Shown: piece after piece, positions 1-10,532 of the stretch
Position numbering within the stretch: the first letter of the stretch is position 1
Layout: each line of letters opens with the position of its first letter
Source: Ephydatia muelleri
Lineage: Eukaryota; Porifera; Demospongiae; Spongillida; Spongillidae
Direction of reading: 5' to 3'
Assembly (NCBI GenBank): GCA_013339895.1
Contig: JABACO010000006.1
Span: 5,582,470-5,646,469, forward strand
Length of the DNA: 64,000 nt
Translations under genes and position numbers: made by a program
The notes under the pieces: model-generated
The model's input: the letters and a program-made list of their open reading frames with translations, nothing else
Told to the model about the DNA's origin: nothing
Database searches by the model: none

Positions 1-142
1 TGAAAGCATTAGACATGTCCACCTTAAAAACCACAAAATCTTCTTTCAACCAATTCTCGTCAATGCAAGCTCTCAAGTTGTTTTGTGTATGTTATTTTAT
101 TATTTGAATATAATTTTTTTTAATTTTTATCCAATATAATAA

Positions 143-368
143 TCATAGTGATCTTGGATGGGTCTGTATCCCTCTGGTAGTGGAATCATACGGAGCTTGG
201 GGGAAGGAGGCTTTGGAGGCGTTTTCCATGTTAGCCTCTCGCCCTTCATCCAGGCCCAAATCTATGGTTCTGTCTGAACTGTATGGCCGACTCAATCTCC
301 ATTTAGTTAGGGCAAATGTGAGGGCTATTTTGTGCCGACTTTCCTGCCATCATCAGGAATACATTTGA
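143..368 (+). pseudogene. 3' end of a non-LTR retrotransposon (C-terminal fragment after the RT domain)
   Basis: The frame reads LGWVCIPLVVESYGAWGKEA and continues to YGRLNLHLVRANVRAIL before a stop at 366-368. This is the kind of C-terminus that follows reverse transcriptase in several animal LINE families (P-x-VVE-x-G-x-W/F-G, then a YGRL-x-LxLVRAxxRAIL helix). No RT domain is left upstream, so this is a 5'-truncated copy. The non-coding tail ends in an (ATT)n run at about 409-431, typical of LINE 3' ends. A paralogous piece follows immediately. Family assignment rests on motif recognition, not a search. Confidence 0.6.
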
Positions 369-439
369 GTTTGTATGTTGTTTTGTGACTTGTGTTTGGT
401 TATTGTTGAATAAATTATTATTATTATTATTGTATTGTG

Positions 440-655
440 TGTACATATATATGCATTCCTCTAGCTGTGGAGACCTTTGGACACTGGGGGAAAGAGGCTC
501 AGGCTGTTTTTTCCCGTCTTGCCTCTTTTATAGCCATCCATCGAGCTAGTCCCAAATCCAGTGTCCTTAATGAAATGTATAGTCGCCTCAACATGTCCCT
601 GGTGAGGTCTGTAGCTACATATAGAGCCATCTTAGTGAGGGGGTCTGCAGCATAG
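440..655 (+). pseudogene. Second non-LTR retrotransposon 3' end, same family
   Basis: The frame reads CTYICIPLAVETFGHWGKEA and later YSRLNMSLVRSVATYRAIL, clearly paralogous to the fragment just upstream but diverged at about half of the residues. It stops at 653-655 and is followed by a TAATGATAATAATAAT tail (about 713-731). Two truncated copies in tandem in the same orientation suggest either repeated insertion at one kind of site or a tandem array of dead copies. Confidence 0.6.
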
Positions 656-771
656 GACTCATGCGAGTAGCGTAGGTAATGATAGGTAGAATTGTTGTGC
701 ATAAAGTGTATGTAATGATAATAATAATAATGCGCTTTTATTGTATCTTGTATTCCTGTATTAAAAAGAAA

Positions 772-1262
772 TAATAAAATGAGGCATATTTATGTCAAAT
801 ATGTGTTTACTGCTACCAAAGAATTCTTCAAGACCCTTTGAAAAATGATACTAATTTGAACTTTATCATGGTCACGACTTCAGTTAACTGACGCCATGAA
901 TATAAACCCAGACACGGTTATACCATGTATTGACAATTGGGATAAGCGCACATTAGTTCCCACAGAATTTGGTATAACTCTGCTATAACTACTACAATCT
1001 GATAAGATCCATGTAAAACTATCGTATAACACTTGTATAACTATTTGTGCGCTTTTCCCAACCGGTATAACCAAGGCTATAACTAAGTTATCGCTAAATT
1101 GTTCAGTAGCCATAACTGGTTAAAACCATATTATTCCAAATTAGTATAATTTTTCAAAGGCGGGTCTATTTCTGTTTATAGAATTCCTCTGATCTGCTGC
1201 CACGTTTAGCTTGATTTTGAACAACTCTGCTTTAGTTAAACAATACAGATTTCGGCATGGTT
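772..1262 (+). repeat. Dispersed repeat family, copy A (interrupted)
   Basis: Blocks such as CAAATATGTGTTTACTG, AAAGAATTCTTCAAGACCC, CTAATTTGAACTT and GATTTTGAACAACTCTGC recur in copy B (about 3068-3305) and, reverse complemented, at about 24800-25060. Relative to the other two copies, A holds about 215 extra bases (about 912-1127) between the GACGCCATGAATA block and the TTAGTATAATTTTTCAAAGG block. No coding potential is seen. The family is unidentified; it may be a non-autonomous transposon. Confidence 0.6.
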
Positions 1263-1974
1263 AATGCACACATCTGCACACACACGCACGCACACACATA
1301 TATATTTTATATTTGCTACGCGAAACGTGTGCGACTCGCGAGCGCGGCGCGCGTGCACTGCACTAGTGAGTCATGACTTGTTGACATGCGAGAGTATAGG
1401 TAAACACAAACACACGCGAGTGAAATGAAACTTCATGCATGCGCGAGCTAAGCAATTGAACTATAACCACTCTAAATTTGTATTGGCCTCGCGTGACAAT
1501 CAACCAAATAAGTGAAGTGGGCGGGTGTAGCACGGTCAATGAATTCTGCCTCTACCAGCTGCTGCAAACTTGTGCAAATGATGCGCTTGAACAACTCAGG
1601 CAAGTTAGTTACTGAAGCATAATCGCCGATACAATTGCAATCTACTAATCTAACAAAATCTAATTTATAACTACGTAGTTACCTTAACGATTTCCGAATC
1701 AGCAAAGACATATTTTGAGAATAATGATAGGCGAAAAGCTATAGTAACCAGAATTGCCCGCTGCTACATTGACAATCGTAATGACTTAAGAATCAAAAGA
1801 TCGAATATAACGGAAGGTAGAAAGTAGTAACCTGCAATCGCGCGCTGTTGCCTTGACAATAGTGACGAATTCAAAGTTAAAAGAAGTAGCGTAGCGGTAA
1901 ATGGCACGAGAGAATTAAAGCTCTGGTTTGGAATCAATGTAATGGAGTAGTTGCAGTACATGTACAGAAGCGCT

Positions 1975-2745
1975 GGATGTGGCTAAAATGGGGGGAGATA
2001 TAGAAGTCTAAGCGTTCCAAACAATTGGCATGGGTGTGGCCAAAAGAGGCTATTATGGGTTAAATCATTTGTGCCCTGGGTGTGGCCAAAATTGAGGTAT
2101 TAGAGGGTTAAATTATTATGTTTAAAATAAACAGGTGCACTGGATGTGGCCAAAATAGCAGGACATTTTATGGCGTTAATTTGCTGAGCCAAGAAATATG
2201 CCAGGGTGTGCCCAGATCAGGGGGCATTATATGGGGTTAGGTCACTTTAGCCAAGAAAGATGCCTGGGTGTGACCAGAATAGTGAGGCATTATATGGGGT
2301 TAAGTCACTTAGCCGAGAAATATGCCTGGGTGTGGTCAAAACAGAGTGGCATATTTATGGGGTTAAGTTGCTTAGCCGAGAAAGATAGCTGGGTGTGGCC
2401 AGAATAGTGAGGCATTATTAAGTTGCTTAGCTGAGAATGATGCCTGGGTGTGACCAAAATATAGGGGGCATTATATGGGATTAAGTTGTATAACCGAGAA
2501 TGATGCTTGGGTGTGGCCAAAATAGAGGGGGCATAATATGGGGTTAAGTTGCTTAGCTGAGAACGATGCCTGGGTTTGGCCAGAGTAGTGAGGCATTACA
2601 TGGGGTTATTAAGTCGCTTAGCCAAGAAAGATGCCTGGGTGTGGCCAGAATAGTGAGGCATTATATGGGGTTAAGTTACTTAGCAGAGAAATATGCCTGG
2701 TTGTGGCTGAAGTATAGTGGGATATTGATGGGTTAAAATTATCTG
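1975..2745 (+). repeat. Minisatellite, about 13 units of about 62 bp
   Basis: The phrase GGGTGTGGCCAGAATAG and variants start at about 1975, 2032, 2079, 2144, 2206, 2267, 2328, 2391, 2446, 2509, 2573, 2638 and 2699. Each unit also carries AGGCATTATATGGGGTTAAG and TTGCTTAGCCGAGAAAGATG. Units differ by point changes and small indels, so the array is old. The short ORFs inside it (for example 2198-2407 +) are repeat translations, not genes. Confidence 0.9.
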
Positions 2746-3067
2746 TTCAGACATGGAAACACTTGCACTTGTCAATGACATGAAAGGAATTGTATGATCA
2801 CAGCTGCAGCTAGTTATTTCTTACTGCAACTGTAGACTAGATTTTGTGTCACAATGGTGTGTGATCTGCTGCATAGTGTTTCTTGTGTACTATCCTTTAG
2901 TAATATATACGACTGCATCAACAATGATCAAATCTTCTGCGATGACTATTGTCAATTATACATACACATGCTGTTTAGACATCTGCCTCCAGATTTTATT
3001 GCTATTATGTATTATTATATGTATATGCTGTATCTGTAGTGTGAAATTTAATCAAAAAATAAAACTA

Positions 3068-3305
3068 GTGAGACATAGAGATGCATATTTGAGTCACATA
3101 TGTGCTTATTGTTACCAAAGAATTCAAGACCCTTTGAAATATTATACTAATTTGAACTTCTTCTGCAGTTAGCTGACGCCACGACAATAAAAAAGCATAA
3201 TTTTACAAAGGCGGGTCTTATTTATATTGTTTAAGCCCGTTTCTGTTTATAGAATTCCTCTGTTGCCTTGTTTAGCTTGATTTTGAACAACTCTACTTTA
3301 GAATA
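3068..3305 (+). repeat. Dispersed repeat family, copy B
   Basis: Same ordered blocks as copy A: CCAAAGAATTCAAGACCC, then CTAATTTGAACTT, GCTGACGCCACG, TTTACAAAGGCGGGTC, TATAGAATTCCTCTG and GATTTTGAACAACTCTAC. Here the GACGCC block runs directly into the AAAGGCGGGTC block without the 215-bp interruption seen in copy A. The orientation is the same as copy A. Confidence 0.65.
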
Positions 3306-3945
3306 TTGCGCCGCAGCTACTATAATGCCACTTTTTTTAAATCTAACCATCAACGTTTTTGGAGTCAACAGTTTATTCAGAGCTGGAAATTTTTTTTTCT
3401 TGTCTGTAGGCTGTTAGTTTGTATCATACTTTAGTTGGACTGTAAGTTGGATAACGTTGATACAGTAGGTATGCTAAGATAAACCGGTGTGACAGGAAAA
3501 CTTAAATCCCTGAAATGTTGCACTCCCCATACAATTTTTCCTAGGAATTTTGGCACAACCACTCCAATTTTCCTAGGAAACTTGGCATTGCATTATAAGA
3601 TTCTAGAGCTTTTGCAACTGCCCCCTCCTCCCCCCCCCCCCCCCCATCCAATTAGTGAAGAAAATATAGGCATCCCTAACTAACCCTAAGCATAACAATG
3701 AAAAGGTATAGAATGAAACAAAAAAGCTAGAATTCATACCAGATTCACTAGTCTTGCTGGCAAAATAGAAAATGGAAGACCATTCAAAGGCTGCCCGATA
3801 GTGATTAGTAAGTATAAACTAATGGTCTGATGCAATACGAATGAGCAGCTGCATTGAATGAAATAGTGACACACAGCTTGCACGGAGTATATCTTTTTAA
3901 GTTTCAAAATGTTTGTTAATAAAAAGTTAGTTATGTAATATGCCT
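3306..3945. other. No gene seen; poly-C tract
   Basis: Non-coding sequence with a C-run at about 3629-3646. I see no exon, repeat copy or palindrome that I can support. Confidence 0.5.
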
Positions 3946-4690
3946 TCATGCCGGTGTTAGTTTCCTGTGGTGAATGCTTGAGCCGTTTGAATGTTTCACC
4001 ACGTGTTGCCTGTATATGAATGGTTGTGTTAAAAGCGACGATGCTGCTGCAATGAGCTCCGATTCCGTAGCCCTAGTGCCCAGAGCCTGCATCCTTGATC
4101 GTTTCATATAGCTTTTCATAGACTCATCTGGGATCCAAGGGAGGATAATATTGGATTTGTTGGTTTGTGGATCATGTATGTTGTGATTAGCAGACGCAGC
4201 TAGTTCTTCATTAAATTCTTGTGACCCAGTTACAGCTAGAGAAACAGACAACTGAAAAAACCCCAAAAAACCCAGCAATTTCCAACTGCAGCAATCCTAT
4301 CTCAGCTTCAAGTATTTCATGCTGCTCTGGACTGCAGCGTTTCTGGCTTTCATTCTGACAACTTTGCTCTGGATAAGCCTGGTAGCTATCATCATCTTCA
4401 TGGTCTATACACTGTCACCTATTCCTTTCCATCAACAGTTCTTGTTCACTCTCACTATCTTCCTGTCAAGAGCCACTGTCACGGTGGCCAAATTCTTCCC
4501 ATTCATGCACAATATCTTCAGCAGCATTATAATTAGTCCATGATATCTCTGCAACAACTGGATCAAGAAAACGCTTAAGGCGAGCACAGTGTATGCTTTG
4601 CTTTAATGGTTTTCCCACCAATGCACAGTGGTTTAAAACCATAGCTGACCAGGACATTTTCAAATTACTGTATGCAAATATAACCAACTT
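3946..4690 (-). pseudogene. Unrecognised, apparently decayed minus-strand gene
   Basis: Three coding-like stretches follow one another on the minus strand but in different frames. The first, about 4687-4466, contains SIHCARLKRFLDPVVAEISW and HEWEEFGHRDSGS. The second, about 4410-4270, reads DHEDDDSYQAYPEQSC through SPEQHEILEAEIGLLQLEIA. The third, about 4250-3946, contains GSQEFNEELAASANHNIHD and ALGTRATESELIAAASSLL. The frame changes have no convincing splice sites, so decay is more likely than introns. A weak echo of the first part (MVLNHCA) occurs on the plus strand near 16540. I do not recognise the family. Confidence 0.35.
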
Positions 4691-5375
4691 GTTTGTATCC
4701 TGATTTATAATGAGGTGATAAAATTAATGTAAGTTATTAAATAAATTTAATAGGATACAATCAAGACAGATTAATCAAGTTTAACAGATATATATAAATT
4801 CCATTATTGTAATGAATTGATAGGTATTAATGGCACAATTATATTACACTACACAGGTACTAAATGACGTAGGAATTAAAATTTAATAATTATCCCAGAA
4901 TAGTTCATTAAATTCAAGGCAAACAATCAAGATTCTTAATACTTTATAATCAAAAAATACATTGGATAACTAACATAATTTATAATCATAAATGTAATTC
5001 AGTTCAGTTCAAATACATCTCTGGCATGATACAATTCTTATGCTGCATTATTAGCCTATAGTGGGCTGGTAAGTCTACTTTGGTCTTCAATTCCTGCCTA
5101 AGACTAGTATACCCTGTCCGACCAAGCTTGTAAGTAGATAAAATAAATAGAGCCTCATCTAAACTTATAACTCTGCTAACCATTTTCCCTTGTGGAACAA
5201 CTTGAGACCTACTGAAGCTACAGCCCTGTCATGTAAATTCTCCCTATGAAGCATGTATCCTAACAATTGAGTAGTTGTTATTTTTTGCACTTCTGCTTCC
5301 TTCTTCAATACAGCAAATAAAGTATCTGTTCTCCTTTTGGAATGACGAGGGCTCAGTGCATCGAGTGGAGCAATT

Positions 5376-5381
5376 GTGCTG
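5376..5381. repeat. Target-site duplication, left copy (GTGCTG)
   Basis: GTGCTG directly precedes the GGTCCGTGTAC terminus of the large transposon. The same six bases directly follow its other end at 15636-15641. Confidence 0.8.
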
Positions 5382-5657
5382 GGTCCGTGTACTTTTCCAC
5401 ATTTCAATTTCTCGTATTTCTATTTATACAAAGAGGGCAATTTCGGCTCAATTGGCAATGTTTCACGTGATGGAGTTCTATTTGTGGCCTAATCTAGCGC
5501 GTCGCAACATATTGAAAAATGAAAAATGAAATATCGTTGTCTTTGTCAATATAATGAACAGTGCTCAATCCGAAGCAGAGTAATGGTCTGGAAGCAGTGC
5601 CGACCTGCCTCGAACCACCGGAATCGACCCCTCGCACGGAACGCGCGCGTATACCAT

Positions 5658-5705
5658 GTAGGCGTATAGTCTGGGGACCCTAGGGTCCCCAGACTAGTAG
5701 GCGTA
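5658..5705. repeat. 30-bp perfect palindrome flanked by 9-bp direct repeats (left arm copy)
   Basis: The palindrome 5667-5696 has half-sites TAGTCTGGGGACC and GGTCCCCAGACTA around a CTAG core. It is bracketed by GTAGGCGTA at 5658-5666 and 5697-5705. A mirror copy sits at 15312-15359. The half-site GGTCCCCAGACTA also occurs alone at about 60367-60379, and a near match (AGTCCCCAGACT) at about 34649-34660. This suggests a tiny mobile or excision-derived element. Confidence 0.7.
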
Positions 5706-7334
5706 TGTGTGCGTATGCATGTATGTTCTATATAACGGTAAAATTGCATCCTTGCTGTATTCATACTATGGTACTGTACTCGAAGCTGCCAACAGTATAT
5801 TTGCTGTGGTGTGTTCGTGCGTGTGCGTACATGTGTGTTTGTGTGCATGTGTGTACGTGTCAGCGTGTGTACTTAATAGTGTTTTTACCATAATCCCCCT
5901 CCTCCCCCTCTAAATAATATTACATTGTTAACAGTCTGTTAAAGGGTATACATACACATGTGCATATGAGATGCAAAACTGGCTACAACCATGAATGGAC
6001 AAAATAATGTGACAGCATGGTACTAAGTTGGTTGCATAAGATCAGAGTACTTTTTGCCATGAGTGTGAGAAGCTGCATGTGAGACAGTACTTACACAATT
6101 ATCTTTTCATGGGGTCGGCGAAAGTACATCCCACTGCACTTTACTAGTACGTGATGCTAACGTGGCTTCCAATGGCATTTGGGGCTGTTCATAAATTATG
6201 TCACACTGAAGGGGGGAGGGGGTATCAGCCAGTGTGACGACGTATAAATTAAGCATACATCAGTATGGGACATCGTATGACGGGGGGGAGGGGGGGAGGA
6301 GGGTTCATAATGGTCAAAAATAACGTGACGTAATTTATGAACGGCCTCTTTGTGGGCACCATCAAAGACCTGAATCGTTTGATATATAGTGCACAAAATA
6401 TGCTATTGGTGCATGGTCTCTTTCCATGACTCAGTTCAGTGGCTAAACAACACTTTCTCCGGCATTCTATCAGCAGTCATGAGCCACAAGTGCTCAAGCT
6501 ATCATAGTCGGCATAGTTTCAAGTTAAGCGATAACAATATGTAACAACCTTCTTTGGCACAAAGAGTAACTGTTGTGATGTTTGCCAGTTTTTAAACTCA
6601 TGGCCTGCAGAATTGAGTCCATATAGAACCATTCCTAGCAGTTTAGATGGCACGTAGCAGTTGTCCCTGTCCCACTAGTTACACTCTATACACAAATTAC
6701 ATGAAGGCAGATGAAACCTGTTAGCCCCCATGACATCATTAATGGACTTACCCACACTGTTGCAAGAATTTATGAACTGAGGAAGTAGGCTAGCATGTTC
6801 AATGTTCCAAGTAAATGTTTCTTGCCATCCATTACCATCAACCACAACCAGCTTAACGTAGTTTCTTACTTTCCATACCTCTGTATTGCCGGTCCCACAG
6901 GACAAGGAGATGATCACACACATATCTAAAGCACTATTGTATGGAGGGACAACAACTACTTGCTACCTAAACTATATGTATTTAAGTTGTGCTTTTAATT
7001 TCCGATGCTGGTATACTATTTGTGTGTGTGTGTGTGTGTGGTGTGTGTGTGTGTGTGAGTGTGGTGTGTGTGTATGAAAATTAATAGTGTGTGTTTCTGT
7101 ACCTAAAACAAACTATAATATTCTGTCATGAGCAATGGCATACAAAAACATGATGCAAACTACTGTACGTAGTTGTTCCGTGGACAATGACTATGACCTT
7201 ACAAAATCCTTCCCCCTCTCCTTCCCTCCCTCCCTCCCTCCCTATCTCCTCATCTCCCTCACTCCTGCCCTTTTTCCATCCCTTCTCACTCCCTCCTCCA
7301 TCCCTCCCTCATCCCTCCCTCCTCCTCACTCTCC

Positions 7335-7475
7335 CTCCCTCCTCCCTCCCTCTCTCTCTAACCCCTCCTCCCTCCCTCTCTCTCTAACCCCTCCTCCCTC
7401 CCTCTCTCTCTAACCCCTCCTCCCTCCCTCTCTCTCTAACCCCTCCTCCCTCCCTCTCTCTCTAACCCCTCACTC
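7335..7475. repeat. 26-bp CT-rich minisatellite, five units (left arm)
   Basis: Units of TCTCTCTCTAACCCCTCCTC plus CCTCCC are tandem here. The right-arm counterpart (about 13520-13680) has six. The surrounding 7200-7340 is CT-rich simple sequence. ORFs rich in Ser/Pro/Leu here are repeat translations. Confidence 0.85.
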
Positions 7476-8063
7476 CCTCTCTCTCTCTGATGCCTTTCTC
7501 TCTATACACACCAACAGTTGCATAAGGTCAGAGTACTGTATCTTGTTGCCATGGTAGTGAATAAGAACAATATGAGGGAGGTCTTATCTGTGGGATGCAG
7601 CCATACATCATGCATCACATCATTATCTTTTCATGGTGGGTGGGAAAAGAACATCCTGCTAGAGCATGGTGCAAAGGATGATCTGTCTCTGGGCTTCAAA
7701 TGGGCTCTTGTGGCACTTGTCAGTTGTCAACTGTTACAAATGTCAATGCCGTATTTTTTATCATGTAGTTATTTCTTGCATGCAACATGTACAGCTCATT
7801 CTCAGGATATCTCATGTTGAAAAGGAACTGCAAAATAATGAAAGAAAGACATTCTTGTGCAAGAACTCTTTCAACAATAGAAACTTGACATTATAGGAAT
7901 TTTCTTTCAAGCCACACGATTTTATTATTTTAGTGCAATTCCAGCTGCATGCTATGCATGTATGTAACATACATACATGCATGCATACTTACATACATAC
8001 ATACATACATACATACATGCATGCATGCATGCATGCATGCATGCATGCATGCATGCATGCATC

Positions 8064-8600
8064 CATACATACATACATACATACATACATACATACATAC
8101 ATACATACATACATACATACATACATACATACATACATACATACATACATACATACATACATACATACATACATACATACATACATACATACATACATAC
8201 ATACATACATACATACATACATACATACATACATACATACATACATACATACATACATACATACATACATACATACATTCGTACATAAACGACATACATA
8301 CATAGACATACACACATATCCATAATACGTGGGTGTGTACATGTCTGGGAGTATGTATGTATGCATGTATGTATGTATGTGAGTGTATGTATGTATGTAT
8401 GTATGTATGTATGTATGTATGTATGTATGTATGTATGTATGTATGTATGTATGTATGTATGTATGTATGTATGTATGTATGTATGTATGTATGTATGTAT
8501 GTATGTATGTATGTATGTATGTATGTATGTATGTATGTATGTATGTATGTATGTATGTATGTATGTATGTATGTATGTATGTATGTATGTATGTATGAAA
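8064..8600. repeat. Two opposed tetranucleotide arrays, (TACA)n then (TGTA)n
   Basis: (ATAC)n fills about 8064-8278 and (GTAT)n fills about 8368-8597, separated by about 90 bp of related but degenerate sequence. The second array is the reverse complement of the first, so the pair is itself an inverted repeat. The long HTYI/CMYV frames across it are not genes. Confidence 0.95.
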
Positions 8601-8670
8601 GTATGTATGTATTGTGTATGTAAGTGTGTATATGTATGTGTGTATGTGTTTAATGTATAAATCAAAACGA

Positions 8671-8880
8671 TTATATTCTGTCGTGAGCAGTAGCATACTA
8701 AAACGTGCATGTGATGCAAACTATACATAGTTGTTCTGTGGACAATGACTATGACTTTACGAAATGCTTCCCCCTCTCCTTCCCTCCCCTCCCACCCTTC
8801 TTCCCTCCCTTTCTCATCATCCTTTCCTCCCTCCCTCCTCTCGATCTCTGACCACCTCCCTTCCTACGCCTTTCTCTATA
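8671..8880 (+). repeat. Diverged direct copy of part of the left arm
   Basis: The segment TATATTCTGTCGTGAGCAGT through GTTCTGTGGACAATGACTAT and a CT-rich tail matches about 7118-7500 in the same orientation (TATTCTGTCATGAGC, GTTCCGTGGACAATGACTAT, CT-rich run). It is clearly more diverged than the two arms are from each other. Confidence 0.75.
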
Positions 8881-8957
8881 TATCACTTGCATGCATAATA
8901 ATATTATGGTGCATACCTATATACAATGTTAGTTCATCACATTTTTATAATTGAAGG

Positions 8958-10399
8958 TTACTGTGGAATTGATAGTCTCTTGGTAAGGTCTATAAAGCAC
9001 TTCAAACCATTTTGGAAAGGTTTGTCATCCCCATTAACAAGTTTGTAAAATATGGTTGGAAAGTCCAGAATATTGGCTTTAAGTCTTTCGTCTCTTTCAG
9101 CCCTTTGTCCATCTTCAAGAGGATCTGTACCAAAGTGGCTGAATATAGTAAGCTGTCCACCTAAAGAATGATACTGCTGCACAGCTTGTTCTGGACTTGG
9201 AATGATGTCTTCATTAACTGGTGAGGTATTATAGTTGCTTCTCATCCTATTCAAAGGAGTTCCTTTCCCTTGAATAAAAATATTAATGATTATTTTATTA
9301 AAATGTACATCAGTACACTATACCTGGAAGACAATGATAATTCCAGGAGCCCACTGCCATTGAAGTACCAATCCTGATCACTTGTAGTGTAAACCAAGAA
9401 ACACAGAACTTTTGTAACTCATCATCAATGTCAAAGTCTCCCTTTTCCTCCATATCTACCAAGCAAGTTTTGACAGGGTAATTTACTCTGCAATTAATTT
9501 CTGGCCAGAATCGTTCCACAGTATGATTCTATATTGATAGTCAGGTTAAGACACAAGTACAAGTAACAGTGTGTAACATACCAATTTAGATGTTGTTTGT
9601 CGGTGAGGTGGTTTGCTTACATCTCTTCTGTACTTAGCGAGTACCTCTTGCACATGGAGCATTAAGCACCATTCTTTTCCGTGGTCTACCCTCACTTGTT
9701 CCCAGATACCATGCTCCATTAGAATTGGTCTATGTAAGAATTCACATTTACTTACTGATGTCTAAATGCACGCATGTAGCACTCACCTGAACATTAAGGC
9801 ATATATGTCAACATTATTTTTTACTGGCATGCTAATGAACCCCACTACCATGCCAGAGTACCCATCAATAGCACAGATGTGTGTAACACCAAACATTACA
9901 AGTTTTTCATTTTGGTCAACATGCAACTTGTGACCAAAATACTTTGCTCTGTACGGCGTTGGGTTTAAATGCTGATGTGCTCTCGAAAGACGAGACTGAT
10001 GGTACTCCGGGTTTATTAATTTCAGTGCCTTGCCAACGCGCCCCTCAGATACTCGTATTCCTTCATATGCCAAAAGTCCCGCCATGGTTTTACGTCCATA
10101 CGTGGGTCCCACCTGTTTGATAAAACTGATAATACATACAGCATGATGTAATTTTATGATAGCAAAAATAACACCTTTATTATTGCCTCGGCAACGATTT
10201 CTTTTACCCTCTCAGTACTCAAGCGAGAGGATTTGTGAATCCCTTTAATCTTACAGAAATTTTCTATACTCCTCACGCTGCATCCTTTGGATCCGTTGGT
10301 CATTGTCATGAGCTCTTCACGTAGTGTATTGTGCGTAACGCAATCAGTCACTATCCGTTGCCGAATGTAGTCTTCGAAACTTGACAAAACGTTCTCCAT
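8958..10399 (-). CDS. rve-type DDE transposase (integrase catalytic core), 5 exons, 404 aa
   Basis: Exons (minus): 10399-10175, 10112-9787, 9729-9582, 9528-9324, 9268-8958. All junctions are GT-AG and the total, 1215 nt, is exactly in frame. The N-terminal ~180 residues include a helix-turn-helix-like region (YGRKTMAGLLAYEGIRVSEG). The core shows HVDQNEKLVMFGVTHICAID (first Asp at about residue 141), VRVDHGKEW (second Asp at about 199) and NHTVERFWPE (Glu at about 238), fitting a D-D-E retroviral-integrase fold with a DGYS strand. In this family such proteins cut and join the transposon ends in the nucleus. It is divergent from the RING-like gene across about 130 bp and lies between the two terminal arms. 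Start chosen at MENVLSSF; a start five codons upstream is possible. Confidence 0.85.
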
Positions 10400-10532
10400 T
10401 ACATGTACATACAACGTGACTAATATGATTTAGTAACTTGAAATAACTCATGGTCATAAGGCGGAGCTCCCGAGATTGGACGTTGGTTATAAGCCTCACG
10501 TCCCATCATTAACTTCACATTATTTCGCGGAG
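10400..10532. promoter_or_regulatory. Bidirectional intergenic region between the two transposon genes
   Basis: The two transposon start codons (10399 minus and 10533 plus; an alternative plus start is at 10476) are only 76-133 bp apart and divergent, so both promoters must overlap here. No clear TATA box is visible. Inference from layout only. Confidence 0.4.

Larger units (their letters stand above)
5382..8063 (+). repeat. Left terminal inverted repeat arm
   Basis: Reverse complement of 13003-15635, with near identity. Conceptual translations in both arms are the same residue for residue (for example the 100-residue frames at 7518-7820 and 13171-13473). The left arm has five 26-bp CT-rich units where the right arm has six. 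A TGCA/TACA expansion at its inner end (7970-8280) blurs the boundary. Within the arm, two diverged copies of a GTTGCATAAG-rTCAGAGTACT...TTATCTTTTCATGG block occur at about 6025-6125 and 7512-7640. No conserved gene is visible in the arm. Confidence 0.9.

Noticed and set aside
2198..2407. 69-codon ORF with repeated GLSHLAEK-like residues
   Set aside because: It is the 62-bp minisatellite read in one frame.
7187..7413. Ser/Pro-rich ORFs in both arms
   Set aside because: They lie wholly in CT-rich simple sequence and the 26-bp minisatellite.
7930..8730. Long frames of repeated HTYI or CMYV residues on both strands
   Set aside because: They are translations of the TACA/TGTA tetranucleotide arrays and exist in every frame that lacks stops.
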